In this document: in pieces, positions 15,548 to 24,177 of the stretch
Numbering within the stretch: the first letter of the stretch is position 1
How the letters are laid out: the number at the start of each line of letters is the position of its first letter
Source of the DNA: DASVHS01 sp035468985
GTDB taxonomy: Bacteria > Acidobacteriota > Thermoanaerobaculia > Gp7-AA8
Reading direction: 5' to 3'
Assembly: GCA_035468985.1 (NCBI GenBank)
Contig: DATISF010000078.1
Coordinates: 40,494-104,493 of the forward strand
Length of the DNA: 64,000 bases
The notes under the pieces: generated by a model
Told to the model about the DNA's origin: nothing
Database searches by the model: none
The model's input: the letters and a program-made list of their open reading frames with translations, nothing else
Position numbers and translations under genes: made by a program

Positions 15548-18500
15548 TCAACGTTCCCTCTCCAGACTCGCGAAAATGAACGGACCGACCGCCTTCGGAT
15601 CATTGCTGCGCACTTTTTCGTTCACGTAGTACTCGTACGTGCCGTCGCGGTAGCGCTCCTTCTCCGGATCACCGCCGAGGCCTGCGACCTGGCAGACGTG
15701 GTGGATGTCCACGAGCCCTTCTTTGTCGACCTCGATGAATGTCTTGACGATCCCGGCGTACGCTCGTCGGCCGGCGTCGCCGTATTTGCCATCGAGGTAG
15801 CCAAGGCGCGCGGCTTTCATGAGAGCGGAGCTGAACATGGTGGAGACCGATGCCTCGAGATAGTTCCCTTTCCGGCCACCCTGATCGAGGACCTGCCACC
15901 ACACGCCGCTCTTCGGATCCTGCACGCGCGTGATCGCCTCGGCCAGCCGCTGCAGAATGGCGATCAGCTCGGGACGGCGCGGATGATCGAGCGGCAGGAA
16001 GTCGAGCGTGTCGACCAGCGCCATCGCGTACCACCCCATCGCCCGTCCCCAGAACGACGGCGAGGTTCCCGTCTTCGGGTCGGCCCATTTCTGCTCGCGG
16101 CTCTCGTCCCAGCCGTGGTAGAGCAGTCCGTTCTTCGGATCGCGCGCGTGCTTCTCCATCAGCACGAACTGGTTGATGACGTCGTCGAATGTCGCCGGCT
16201 CGTTGAATTCCTTCGCATATTGCGCAAGAAACGGCGCCGCCATGTACAGGCCGTCGAGCCACATCTGATGCGGATACCTCTTCTTGTGCCAGAAGCCGCC
16301 TTCCGATGTCCGCGGCTGTTCGCGCAGTTGTTGCCGCAATGCCTCGATCGCCTTCCGATACTTCTCCTCGTGCGTTTTCGCGTACAAAGGGAACAACACT
16401 TTGCCGGCGTTGATCCGGTCGAGGCTGTACTCGTCGCGCCGGTAGCCGCGAATCGTGCCGTCGCCACCGATCATGGGGTCGTAGTACGCCAGCACGTACT
16501 TCCAGTAGCGCTCGTCGCCACATCGCTGCGCGACCTCGAGAATCGCGCCGAGAACGAGACCCTGCGTGTAGTTCCAGGCCGGACGATCGGTCGTGTCGAG
16601 CATCAGCGGATCGGGCGTCCGTTTCATCACTGATTCCGCGGTCCGCGCCGACCACGCCGGAACAGGGATCGGCAACGTGCCCGCGCGAATGTGCGGTGCG
16701 AGCTCCGGAACGACGCGCCCCAGCTCCTCGGCCACCAGAGCGCCGAACATCGCGCTCCCCTCCCGGTTCAGATGAGTCTTGTCGAACGTCCCGTCCGTCT
16801 TCAGCGGCGAGATTGCGGAGCTGATCGACGGACCGAGGTGCTCGAGGAGCTCGATGCTCCTGGCGTGCAGGTCGATGAGCGGGACGTTTTTCTCCGCCGC
16901 GACCTGCCGCGTCACTTCGGCGCGTTCGACAAGATCGGAACGGATTCTGCCTTCGGCGTTGAAGTACCGGCGCGTGAGCGGCGTGACCAGAATCGGCTTG
17001 ATCCCCGCGGCACGCGCCTCGTCGACGTATCGGCCGAGGTTTGCGCGAAACGAGGGAAGATCGGTTTCACGATCGAGGCCCTTCCCTTCTGCATCGTTAT
17101 GCCCGAACTGAATCAGAACGTGCGTTGGCTTCCGGTGCAGAAGAACCTGCCAGTGGCCTTCGGCGGCGTAGCTTTTCGAGCTGCGGCCGCCTCGCGAAAG
17201 ATTGAGCAGGGCGGCGCTCTCCTCGATGCGGGCTTTGAATCCGCTGTCGTAGCCTGACTTCTCGGTCATGGTCGAATCGCCGGCGAGAGCGATGCGCACG
17301 TCGCGCGGATCCACGCGAAACGACCAGAGCGGCCCGGCGACGACTCCGTCCGGCGTGACAGTATCGACGCGCCAGAAGTACGTCTTCCCTGCTTCGAGCG
17401 GACCGGTGTCGTACGAGGAGACGTAGGGCCCACTCTCAGTGGGCCCGGGCCGGTTGAGAGCCGGCCCTACGTCGAAGTAGACGCGCTGCGCGCGCGCGTT
17501 GCGTCCGGGTGTCCAGCGCACCTTCACGCCGGCCGGACCGACCCAGCGCCATCCGTTCTCCGGTTCCGGGATTGAGGCGAACGGAAGAACGGACGGCAGC
17601 GTCCGAGGATCCCATCGTCCGCCGAAGGTCCAAGTCGCCGTGATGTCCTCATCGCGCGGAGCGCCTTGTGCCGCACGGAGGTTGTCGGCGAACCACGCGA
17701 AGTCACCGCCATCGCGATGGGCATCGAAGTAGTAGTAACGCTCGCCCCATTGGCGCAGACCGGGATCCGGCACCGGGTAGATCGGCTTGTCGGCCATGTC
17801 GCTCGAGAAGTGCGCATCGAGGAGATAGAACTGTGCGTCGCGATGATTGCGGCCGAGGGCGAAGCCGGGCACGCCGTCGAACTGCGAGTGGCGGATGACG
17901 AACTTCTGATCCTCGCTCCGGCTGCCGTCGTGCCAGATACTGGCGTTCAGGTTGTGTCCGAAGAAACGGCTGTTCGTCGCGTAGGCCCAGCCGCGCGGGC
18001 AGACGAAGTCGACCCACCCTTCGAAGTACGAATCGGCGTAGTACGACAGCCCTGACTCGGCATTCCAGAGGCTCAGGGTGTCGCCGCCGTCGGCGATCAC
18101 GTTCGCGTTCAGGATGGCGATGCGGTTGGCGCGATCCATGGAACGGATCGCGAACTGGTGATCGTGATCGTCATGCGTCGCGCCGTAATCGTTGCGGACC
18201 GTGAGGTTCGCGATGATCACGTCGGTCACGTCGTTTCCGATGTTGATCACCGCCGCTCCCCAGTCATCCGGATGGGAAGCGCGCCACTCGCGCCGCAGTT
18301 GCGCGTATTCGATGCGCGTCTTGTCGCGGTCTTCGCCCACGAGGGAGAGGTTGCTCTTGGCGATGAACAACTTCTCGCGGTACGTCCCGTTGCGGATCAG
18401 GATCGTTCGGTTCTGCTCGTTGTCGCGCGGAATCGCGTCGATGGCCTCCTGGATCGTCCGGAAATCACCGCTGCCGTCCTGCGCGACGACCAGGCTTGCC

Positions 18501-19990
18501 GACTCGGTGACGGTCGCCGGCTCGATGTGAAAGCCGTCGAATGCCGCGTGTCCGCCGCCCGAGCCACTTGCGAACAATCCGACTTTCGCTCCGATCCAGC
18601 GTCCTGGACGCGCCGCGAACGCGGTGCCGATCGTTTTGAACTGCTGCCCGTCGACGCTGTAGCTGAATCGGCAGATCGCTTCGGGGGCGACGCTGACGCG
18701 AAGCTCGATCGGCCCGCGATCGATCGGCACCGCGGCCGACTCCGATTCCGCGCTTCCCTGATCGGCATCGCGCGCGACCACGCGACGCACGACCAGACCG
18801 CGGTCCGTGCGATCCACCGTGAGCGCCGAGTAATCCTCGCCCATGATCAGGACGCCGGCGCGGTCGCCGGTGCGAAGTCCCGATGGATCGATTCGCGTGG
18901 TCGCCGTGAACGCAGGCGCCGAAAATTTCTGCAGAAGGAGATTCGTCGCGGACCAGAGATTCGGTCCCGGCGTCGCAACGGCGGTCAACGTCATGAGGTC
19001 GTCGTGCTTCGAAATCCAGCCCGGTTGCGGATTCCCATGCCACTGCCAGTCGTGTGGAGCGACTCGCGTCTCGCCGGTCGACGGCGGATGAATGTGAATG
19101 TCCGGCCACTCGTTCACCCACGTCATCGGCTGCAGATGGACGACCCGCCCATAAGCGCCGCGATCCTGAAAATGAAGAAACCACGACGAGCCGTCCGCGG
19201 ACTCGACCCACGCGCCCTGATGCGGCCCGTTCACGGTTGTCGTCCCCTGCTCCAGAACGACCCGGTCTTCGTAAGGCCCGTACACGTTCTTCGATCGCAG
19301 GACGGTCTGCCAGCCGCGCCTGACGCCGCCGGCCGGCGCGAAGATGTAGTACCAACCGTTCCGCTTGTAGAACTTCGGGCCTTCGATGGTCGGCTGCCGT
19401 TCGCGTCCGTCGAACACAACCCGGCCGTCATCGATCACCCGCGTGCCATCAGCGCTCATCCGGTTCACGGTCAAAACGCTGTTGAATCCGGCCCGGCTCT
19501 TCGCCCACGCGTGCACCAGATACATCGACCCGTCGTCGTCCCACAGCGGACAGGGGTCGATCCAACCTTTCGCGGCTTTGACCAGGGTGAGCGGTTCCCA
19601 CGGTCCGCGCGCATCCTTCGCGCGTGTCATGAAGATTCCGCGATCGGGATCGCCGGCGTAAATCCAGAACTCGCCGTCGTGGTACCGAAGGCTGGGTGCC
19701 CACAGGCCGTTGCCGTGCTGCGCGCGGTCGAAGTCGGGCGAAGGAAGCCGGCTGACCGCGTGCGACACGATCGTCCAGTTGACCAGGTCGAGCGAGTGAA
19801 GGATCGGAAGGCCGGGCACGCACTGGAAGCTGGAGGCAACCAGGTAGTAATCGTTGCCCACGCGGATCGCGTCGGGATCCGAGTAGTCGCCGAAAAGGAC
19901 CGGATTCTCGTAGGTCTTGACCTGGGCCGAAATCGGACAGACCAGCAGGGCGGTCAGACCAATTTGAAGCCAGGCAGCAGGAATCCGCAT
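15548..19990 (-). CDS. Four-module secreted pectinase: GH43-CE8-CE12-GH105
   Basis: 1480-aa predicted exported protein (signal peptide 1-22, 'LLVCPISAQ'). Modules: GH43 five-blade propeller about 25-310 with Asp38, Asp145 and Glu203 as candidate catalytic residues; beta-sandwich about 320-492; pectin methylesterase CE8 about 498-775 ('GDTL' Asp637, 'GWVDF' Asp661, 'LGR' Arg714); FN3-like linker about 800-893; SGNH/CE12 rhamnogalacturonan acetylesterase about 897-1095 ('AGDSTM' Ser906, 'GHND', Asp1070/His1073); GH105 unsaturated galacturonidase about 1115-1480 ('MWLDGLYM' Asp1246). Normally these are separate proteins. ATG 19990 chosen for the signal peptide; an upstream in-frame start would add 28 residues through the promoter. 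No SD and a -10 only 11 nt away suggest a leaderless mRNA. Confidence 0.9.
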   Translation of the reverse strand: MRIPAAWLQIGLTALLVCPISAQVKTYENPVLFGDYSDPDAIRVGNDYYLVASSFQCVPGLPILHSLDLVNWTIVSHAVSRLPSPDFDRAQHGNGLWAPSLRYHDGEFWIYAGDPDRGIFMTRAKDARGPWEPLTLVKAAKGWIDPCPLWDDDGSMYLVHAWAKSRAGFNSVLTVNRMSADGTRVIDDGRVVFDGRERQPTIEGPKFYKRNGWYYIFAPAGGVRRGWQTVLRSKNVYGPYEDRVVLEQGTTTVNGPHQGAWVESADGSSWFLHFQDRGAYGRVVHLQPMTWVNEWPDIHIHPPSTGETRVAPHDWQWHGNPQPGWISKHDDLMTLTAVATPGPNLWSATNLLLQKFSAPAFTATTRIDPSGLRTGDRAGVLIMGEDYSALTVDRTDRGLVVRRVVARDADQGSAESESAAVPIDRGPIELRVSVAPEAICRFSYSVDGQQFKTIGTAFAARPGRWIGAKVGLFASGSGGGHAAFDGFHIEPATVTESASLVVAQDGSGDFRTIQEAIDAIPRDNEQNRTILIRNGTYREKLFIAKSNLSLVGEDRDKTRIEYAQLRREWRASHPDDWGAAVINIGNDVTDVIIANLTVRNDYGATHDDHDHQFAIRSMDRANRIAILNANVIADGGDTLSLWNAESGLSYYADSYFEGWVDFVCPRGWAYATNSRFFGHNLNASIWHDGSRSEDQKFVIRHSQFDGVPGFALGRNHRDAQFYLLDAHFSSDMADKPIYPVPDPGLRQWGERYYYFDAHRDGGDFAWFADNLRAAQGAPRDEDITATWTFGGRWDPRTLPSVLPFASIPEPENGWRWVGPAGVKVRWTPGRNARAQRVYFDVGPALNRPGPTESGPYVSSYDTGPLEAGKTYFWRVDTVTPDGVVAGPLWSFRVDPRDVRIALAGDSTMTEKSGYDSGFKARIEESAALLNLSRGGRSSKSYAAEGHWQVLLHRKPTHVLIQFGHNDAEGKGLDRETDLPSFRANLGRYVDEARAAGIKPILVTPLTRRYFNAEGRIRSDLVERAEVTRQVAAEKNVPLIDLHARSIELLEHLGPSISSAISPLKTDGTFDKTHLNREGSAMFGALVAEELGRVVPELAPHIRAGTLPIPVPAWSARTAESVMKRTPDPLMLDTTDRPAWNYTQGLVLGAILEVAQRCGDERYWKYVLAYYDPMIGGDGTIRGYRRDEYSLDRINAGKVLFPLYAKTHEEKYRKAIEALRQQLREQPRTSEGGFWHKKRYPHQMWLDGLYMAAPFLAQYAKEFNEPATFDDVINQFVLMEKHARDPKNGLLYHGWDESREQKWADPKTGTSPSFWGRAMGWYAMALVDTLDFLPLDHPRRPELIAILQRLAEAITRVQDPKSGVWWQVLDQGGRKGNYLEASVSTMFSSALMKAARLGYLDGKYGDAGRRAYAGIVKTFIEVDKEGLVDIHHVCQVAGLGGDPEKERYRDGTYEYYVNEKVRSNDPKAVGPFIFASLERER
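17421..17472. repeat. Three-way-junction palindrome inside the pectinase gene
   Basis: ACGTAGGGCC (17421-17430) pairs with GGCCCTACGT (17463-17472). Between them are two nested hairpins: GGGCCCACT/AGTGGGCCC and GGGCCGG/CCGGCCC. The element is in frame and encodes 'DVGPALNRPGPTESGPYVS' in the FN3-like linker between CE8 and CE12. A structurally similar element lies at 35216-35275. Confidence 0.85.
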
Positions 19991-20000
19991 TGGAAGGGGA

Positions 20001-20036
20001 GATCCTAGCTCGCTATTTGAAAATTGGTCAATCCAT
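20001..20036 (-). promoter_or_regulatory. Pectinase promoter overlapping operator 1
   Basis: On the minus strand -35 TTGACC (20030-20025) and -10 TAGGAT (20006-20001) are spaced 18 nt, with the ATG 11 nt after the -10. The -35 lies inside operator-like TTGGTCAATCCAT (20024-20036). A bound GntR repressor would block the promoter. Confidence 0.55.
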
Positions 20037-20079
20037 GAGTTGACAAGCAGGGCGTGGTGTAGAGAATTGGTCAAGCCAA
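20024..20079 (+). promoter_or_regulatory. Two GntR/FCD operator-like sites and gntR promoter
   Basis: Two near-identical 13-bp sites, TTGGTCAATCCAT (20024-20036) and TTGGTCAAGCCAA (20067-20079), have TTGG-N5-CCA symmetry and lie 43 bp apart, about four helical turns. TTGACA at 20040-20045 is a plausible -35 for the plus operon, with only a weak -10 (around 20060-20068). The second site abuts the gntR ATG at 20079. Loop-type autorepression is plausible. Confidence 0.6.
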
Positions 20080-20807
20080 TGCGCTCGCCTGACGAACTGC
20101 AATCGGCCGATCAGGTCGTGCGACACGTCGCCATCCTGATCGAGCGCGGCGAATTGAAGCCGGGTGACCGGCTGCCGCCGGAGCGCGAGCTCGCGCAGGA
20201 TCTCGGTGTGAGCCGGCCGACCGTCCGCGCCGGTCTGCATGCGCTCGCGGCGATGGGTGTGACCGATTCGCGCCAGGGAGCGGGCACCTTCATCACGGAA
20301 GGGCCTCCCCGCCTCGGCGCCGGACCGCTCAGCTTTCTGGCCGCCTTACACGGTTTCACGCGCGACCAGATCTTCGAGGCGCGGAAGGTTCTCGAGGTCG
20401 GCGCTGCCGGCCTGGCGGCGGAGCGTGGCCTCAACGACCGTCTCGCTCCGATGGCCGAAGAAGTGACGGGGATGTTCGCCTCGCTGACCGAACCGCAGAC
20501 GTTCCTGCTCCACGATGTCCACTTCCACCGCGCGGTCGCGGCCGCGTCGGGGAATCCGGTGCTGCTCGCGCTCGTGGAGATGGTCTCGTCACTCGTCTAC
20601 GAGGTGCGGCGGGTGTCCGTCGAGCGCGCGCACGACTTGAAGGAATCAGCGGAAATGCATCGGCGTATCTACCAGGCGATTCGCGACCGCGACCCGGAGC
20701 GCGCGCGCGCGGAGATGACGCGGCACCTCGACCTCGCGCGGATGGCTCAGGCCTCGGAAGAGACCGCGGCCGCGATGCCCTCGCAGGTCGTGGGGTCGGC
20801 GTCTTGA
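20079..20807 (+). CDS. GntR-family (FadR/FCD) transcriptional regulator
   Basis: DNA-binding repressor, probably sensing a uronate or pathway intermediate. N-terminal winged helix about residues 8-75 with 'LPPERELAQDLGVSRPTVRAGL' split over the recognition helix, C-terminal FCD ligand domain about 95-230 with candidate metal ligands in 'DVHFHRAVAAASGN' and 'MHRRIYQAI'. Start at 20079 (MRSPDELQ) chosen because operator 2 ends there; an upstream frame begins at 20040. Divergent from the pectinase gene and first of the plus operon, its stop overlaps the next TTG start. Confidence 0.9.
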   Translation: MRSPDELQSADQVVRHVAILIERGELKPGDRLPPERELAQDLGVSRPTVRAGLHALAAMGVTDSRQGAGTFITEGPPRLGAGPLSFLAALHGFTRDQIFEARKVLEVGAAGLAAERGLNDRLAPMAEEVTGMFASLTEPQTFLLHDVHFHRAVAAASGNPVLLALVEMVSSLVYEVRRVSVERAHDLKESAEMHRRIYQAIRDRDPERARAEMTRHLDLARMAQASEETAAAMPSQVVGSAS

Positions 20808-21580
20808 GCGAGCAAGGGCTGTCGCTCGAGGGCCGTGTCGCAGTTGTGACCGGCGGAACATCCGGTATCGGTCTCGCTCTGGTGCGCGGACTGGCGCGGG
20901 CCGGAGCGGACGTCGTGGCGTTCTCGCGAAAGCAGGCGCAGGTCGACTCCGCGGCGAAGGAAGTCGAGGCGCTCGGCCGCCGCACGATTCGCGTCACCGC
21001 CGACGTGAGCGATCGGAAGTCGCTCGACTCGGCACTGCGAAGCGCGGTCTCCGCGCTCGGCCGCGTCGACATCCTCGTGAACTGCGCCGGAATCACGAAG
21101 CGCACTCCGACGCTCGACGTGACCGATGACGAGTGGAACGCGATTCTCGAAACGAACCTCAGCGGCACCTGGCGGGCCTGCCAGGTGTTCGCGCGCCACA
21201 TGCTCGAGCGCGGGCACGGCCGCATCATCAACATCGCCTCGCTGGCCTCGTTCGTCGGCCTCTTCGAAGTGGCCGCGTACACGGCGAGCAAGGCCGGAGT
21301 GGCGGGACTCACGCGTGCCCTGGCCGTGGAATGGGGCGGCCGCGGCGTGAACGTGAACGCGATTGCGCCGGGCGTGTATCGCACGCCGCTGAACTCCGCG
21401 CTGCTCGACGGCACCGAACGCGGCAAAGAGTTTCTGCTTCGGACGCCGATGCATCGCTTCGGAAAGGTCGAAGAGCTCGTCGGTGCGTGCGTCTTTCTCG
21501 CCTCCGACGCGGCGAGTTTCGTCAACGGTGAAGTGCTGGTGGTCGACGGCGGCTTTCTGGCCAGCGGCGTGAATCAATAG
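20804..21580 (+). CDS. SDR-family oxidoreductase
   Basis: Short-chain dehydrogenase/reductase, 258 aa, with the nucleotide motif 'TGGTSGIG' near residue 17, 'NCAG' and the catalytic 'YTASK' (Tyr and Lys) near residue 162. Starts at TTG 20804, overlapping the gntR stop (TTGA). Likely a sugar-acid dehydrogenase. The second SDR at 25604 fits KduD better, so this one may serve another branch such as L-fuconate/rhamnonate or 5-keto-gluconate metabolism; substrate not determinable. Confidence 0.85.
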   Translation: MSEQGLSLEGRVAVVTGGTSGIGLALVRGLARAGADVVAFSRKQAQVDSAAKEVEALGRRTIRVTADVSDRKSLDSALRSAVSALGRVDILVNCAGITKRTPTLDVTDDEWNAILETNLSGTWRACQVFARHMLERGHGRIINIASLASFVGLFEVAAYTASKAGVAGLTRALAVEWGGRGVNVNAIAPGVYRTPLNSALLDGTERGKEFLLRTPMHRFGKVEELVGACVFLASDAASFVNGEVLVVDGGFLASGVNQ

Positions 21581-21592
21581 CTCGAGGAGAAG

Positions 21593-22900
21593 ATGAAAAT
21601 CACGCAGGTACGCGTCCGCGACGTCCGCTTCCCCACATCGCTCGATCTCGACGGCTCCGACGCCCTGAACCTCGGCGATTACTCGGCGACGTACGTGACG
21701 CTCGTGACCGAGAGCGGCCTGACCGGCGACGGACTGACATTCACGAACGGCCGGGGAAACGAGATCTGCGTGGCGGCGGTGAAGGCGCTGCAGCATCACG
21801 TCATCGGACGGCGCCTCGACGAGATCATCGGCGATTTCCGCGGATTCGTTCGCGATCTCACGCGCGACAAGCAGCTGCGCTGGCTCGGTCCGGAAAAAGG
21901 CATTCTGCACATGGCCACCGGCGCGCTGATCAACGCCGTGTGGGATCTCTGGGCGAAGCGCGAAGGCAAGCCGATGTGGAAGCTGCTCACCGATCTCACT
22001 CCGGAGCAGATCGTGAGCGCAATCGACTTCAGCTACATCAGCGATGTGCTGACGCCGAACGACGCCCTGGAGATCCTGCGGCGCCAACTGCCGGGAAAAG
22101 CGGCGCGCGAAGCGGAGATGCGCCGCGACGGCTTCCCCGCCTACACCACTTCGACCGGCTGGCTCGGCTACTCCGACGAAAAGGTCTGCCGCCTCTGTCG
22201 CGAAGCGATCGACAAAGGATGGACCGCGTTCAAGATGAAGGTCGGTCCGAACCTCGAGGACAACATCCGGCGCGCCGCGCTCATGCGCAAAGAAATCGGC
22301 ACGAGCCGAAAGCTGATGATGGATGCGAATCAGTGCTGGGATGTCGATGAAGCGATCCGGCACATGAAGGAGCTCGCGCGCTTCGAACCGTACTGGATCG
22401 AAGAGCCGACCAGCCCCGATGACATTCTCGGACACGCCCGCATCGCCAAAGCCGTTGCGCCGATCGGCGTGGCCACGGGCGAGGTCTGCCAGAACCGCGT
22501 CATGTTCAAGCAGCTGCTGCAGGCGAACGCAATCAAGTTCCTGCAGGTCGACAGCTGCCGGATGGGCGGCGTCAACGAGGTCCTGGCCGTTCTGCTCATG
22601 GCCGCGAAGTTCGGGGTCGCGGTCTGCCCGCACGCCGGTGGCGTCGGACTCTGCGAGTACGTGCAGCACATCTCGATCTTCGATTACATCGCCGTGGGCG
22701 GCAGTCTCGAGAACCGCATCTGCGAGTACGTCGATCACCTGCACGAGCACTTCGTCGATCCCTGCATCGTTCGCAATGCGCATTACATCGCGCCGGTGCA
22801 ACCCGGATACAGCATCACCATGAAGCCGGAGTCTCTCGACGCGTACGAGTTTCCGGCCGGCCGTGTATGGCGCGAGATCAGGACGGTGGCTGTCCGGTGA
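21593..22900 (+). CDS. fucD: L-fuconate dehydratase-like enolase-superfamily enzyme
   Basis: Mandelate-racemase-type enolase superfamily member most like L-fuconate dehydratase, which converts L-fuconate to 2-keto-3-deoxy-L-fuconate. 435 aa: 'TSTGWLGY', 'FKMKVG' (catalytic Lys pair), 'MMDANQCWD', 'IEEPTSPDD' and 'ATGEVCQNR' (metal-binding Asp/Glu/Glu), and 'CPHAGGVGL' (catalytic His). Clear SD (GAGGAGA) before the ATG. The stop overlaps the GTG of the transporter (GTGA). In this context it may act on deoxy-sugar acids from rhamnogalacturonan or on galactonate-like acids; exact substrate uncertain. Confidence 0.88.
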   Translation: MKITQVRVRDVRFPTSLDLDGSDALNLGDYSATYVTLVTESGLTGDGLTFTNGRGNEICVAAVKALQHHVIGRRLDEIIGDFRGFVRDLTRDKQLRWLGPEKGILHMATGALINAVWDLWAKREGKPMWKLLTDLTPEQIVSAIDFSYISDVLTPNDALEILRRQLPGKAAREAEMRRDGFPAYTTSTGWLGYSDEKVCRLCREAIDKGWTAFKMKVGPNLEDNIRRAALMRKEIGTSRKLMMDANQCWDVDEAIRHMKELARFEPYWIEEPTSPDDILGHARIAKAVAPIGVATGEVCQNRVMFKQLLQANAIKFLQVDSCRMGGVNEVLAVLLMAAKFGVAVCPHAGGVGLCEYVQHISIFDYIAVGGSLENRICEYVDHLHEHFVDPCIVRNAHYIAPVQPGYSITMKPESLDAYEFPAGRVWREIRTVAVR

Positions 22901-24177
22901 GCGTCGCGGCCGAAGCGGCGACGAGCGTTGTGCCGCGCAGGGGATCCGTGCGCTGGATCGTCTGCGCGCTGCTCTTCCTGGCCACGACGATCAATTACAT
23001 CGATCGGCAGGTTCTCGGAATCCTCGCCCCGACCCTGCAGCACGACATCGGCTGGTCCGAGGTTCAATACGGCTACATCGTGACGGCGTTCCAGGCCGCG
23101 TATGCCATCGGACTGCTCGTCGTGGGGTGGCTGCTCGATGTCATCGGCACGAAGATCGGCTTCGCGCTGGCACTGATCTTCTGGAGCGTCGCAGCCATGG
23201 CCCATGCGCTGGCGCGGACCCCGTTCGGGTTCGGCGTGGCACGATTCGGCCTGGGACTGGGAGAGGCCGGGAACTTTCCCGCGGCGATCAAGACGGTCGC
23301 GGAATGGTTCCCGAAGCGCGAGCGTGCGCTGGCCACAGGCATCTTCAACAGCGGCAGCAACGTCGGCGCGATCGTCGCTCCGGCGACCGTGCCGTGGATC
23401 GCGCTGACGTTCGGATGGCGCTGGGCGTTCATCGCCACGGGCGCGATCGGGTTTGCCTGGCTGCTGCTCTGGTGGTGGCTCTACGATCCTCCCGAACATC
23501 ACCGCCGCCTCGGCGCCGCCGAGCTGTCGTACATCCGCAGCGATCCACAGGAAGCGGTGACGAAGATCAGCTGGACCCGTCTGGCGCGCGTGCGGCAGAC
23601 GTGGGCGTTTGCGATCGGCAAGTTCCTCACCGATCCGATCTGGTGGTTTTATCTGTACTGGATCCCGAAGTTTCTCAATGAGAAATACGGCCTGACGCTC
23701 GGCAAGCTCGGCCCGCCGCTCATCATGATCTACGTGTTCGCCGACGTTGGCAGCATCGGCGGCGGCTGGCTCTCGTCGCGGCTGATCAAGCTCGGATGGA
23801 GCATCAACGCCGCGCGCAAGACGGCGATGCTCGTCTGCGCTCTTTGCGTTGTGCCGATCATCTTCGCGTCGCAGGTCAAGAGCGTCTGGTCGGCGGTGGC
23901 GCTGATCAGTTTGGCCGCCGCGGCGCATCAGGGCTGGAGTGCGAACATCTTCACGACGGCCTCGGACATGTTCCCGCGCCGCGCGGTCGGGTCGGTGGTC
24001 GGAATGGGCGGGATGGCCGGCGCCATCGGCGGCATGCTCATCGCCACGGCCACCGGCTATCTGCTGCAGATCACGCACAGCTACCATGCCGTGTTCATCC
24101 TCGCCGGGATGACCTACCTCGTCGCGCTGGCGATCATTCACGCAATCGCGCCACGCCTCCAGCCCGCTGAAGTATGA
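22897..24177 (+). CDS. exuT: MFS hexuronate-type transporter (ExuT-like)
   Basis: Major facilitator of the anion:cation symporter type, predicted inner-membrane importer of galacturonate/glucuronate. GTG start at 22897 overlaps the fucD stop. About 12 TM segments; TM1 'WIVCALLFLATTINYIDRQVLGILAP' region is typical of ExuT/DgoT relatives, and 'LGLGEAGNFPAAIKTVAEWFP' is the family's loop 4 motif. 426 aa. Stop overlaps the uxaC ATG (ATGA). Links periplasmic pectin breakdown to UxaC. Confidence 0.92.
   Translation: MSVAAEAATSVVPRRGSVRWIVCALLFLATTINYIDRQVLGILAPTLQHDIGWSEVQYGYIVTAFQAAYAIGLLVVGWLLDVIGTKIGFALALIFWSVAAMAHALARTPFGFGVARFGLGLGEAGNFPAAIKTVAEWFPKRERALATGIFNSGSNVGAIVAPATVPWIALTFGWRWAFIATGAIGFAWLLLWWWLYDPPEHHRRLGAAELSYIRSDPQEAVTKISWTRLARVRQTWAFAIGKFLTDPIWWFYLYWIPKFLNEKYGLTLGKLGPPLIMIYVFADVGSIGGGWLSSRLIKLGWSINAARKTAMLVCALCVVPIIFASQVKSVWSAVALISLAAAAHQGWSANIFTTASDMFPRRAVGSVVGMGGMAGAIGGMLIATATGYLLQITHSYHAVFILAGMTYLVALAIIHAIAPRLQPAEV

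Noticed and set aside
18158..20008. 616-codon open frame on the plus strand opposite the pectinase
   Set aside because: Antisense shadow in GC-rich DNA: Arg/Asp/Val-rich with no domain, while the minus strand encodes recognisable GH43 and CE8 modules throughout.
20747..22801. 684-codon minus-strand open frame opposite the SDR and fucD genes
   Set aside because: Covers two well-supported genes on the other strand and matches nothing known.
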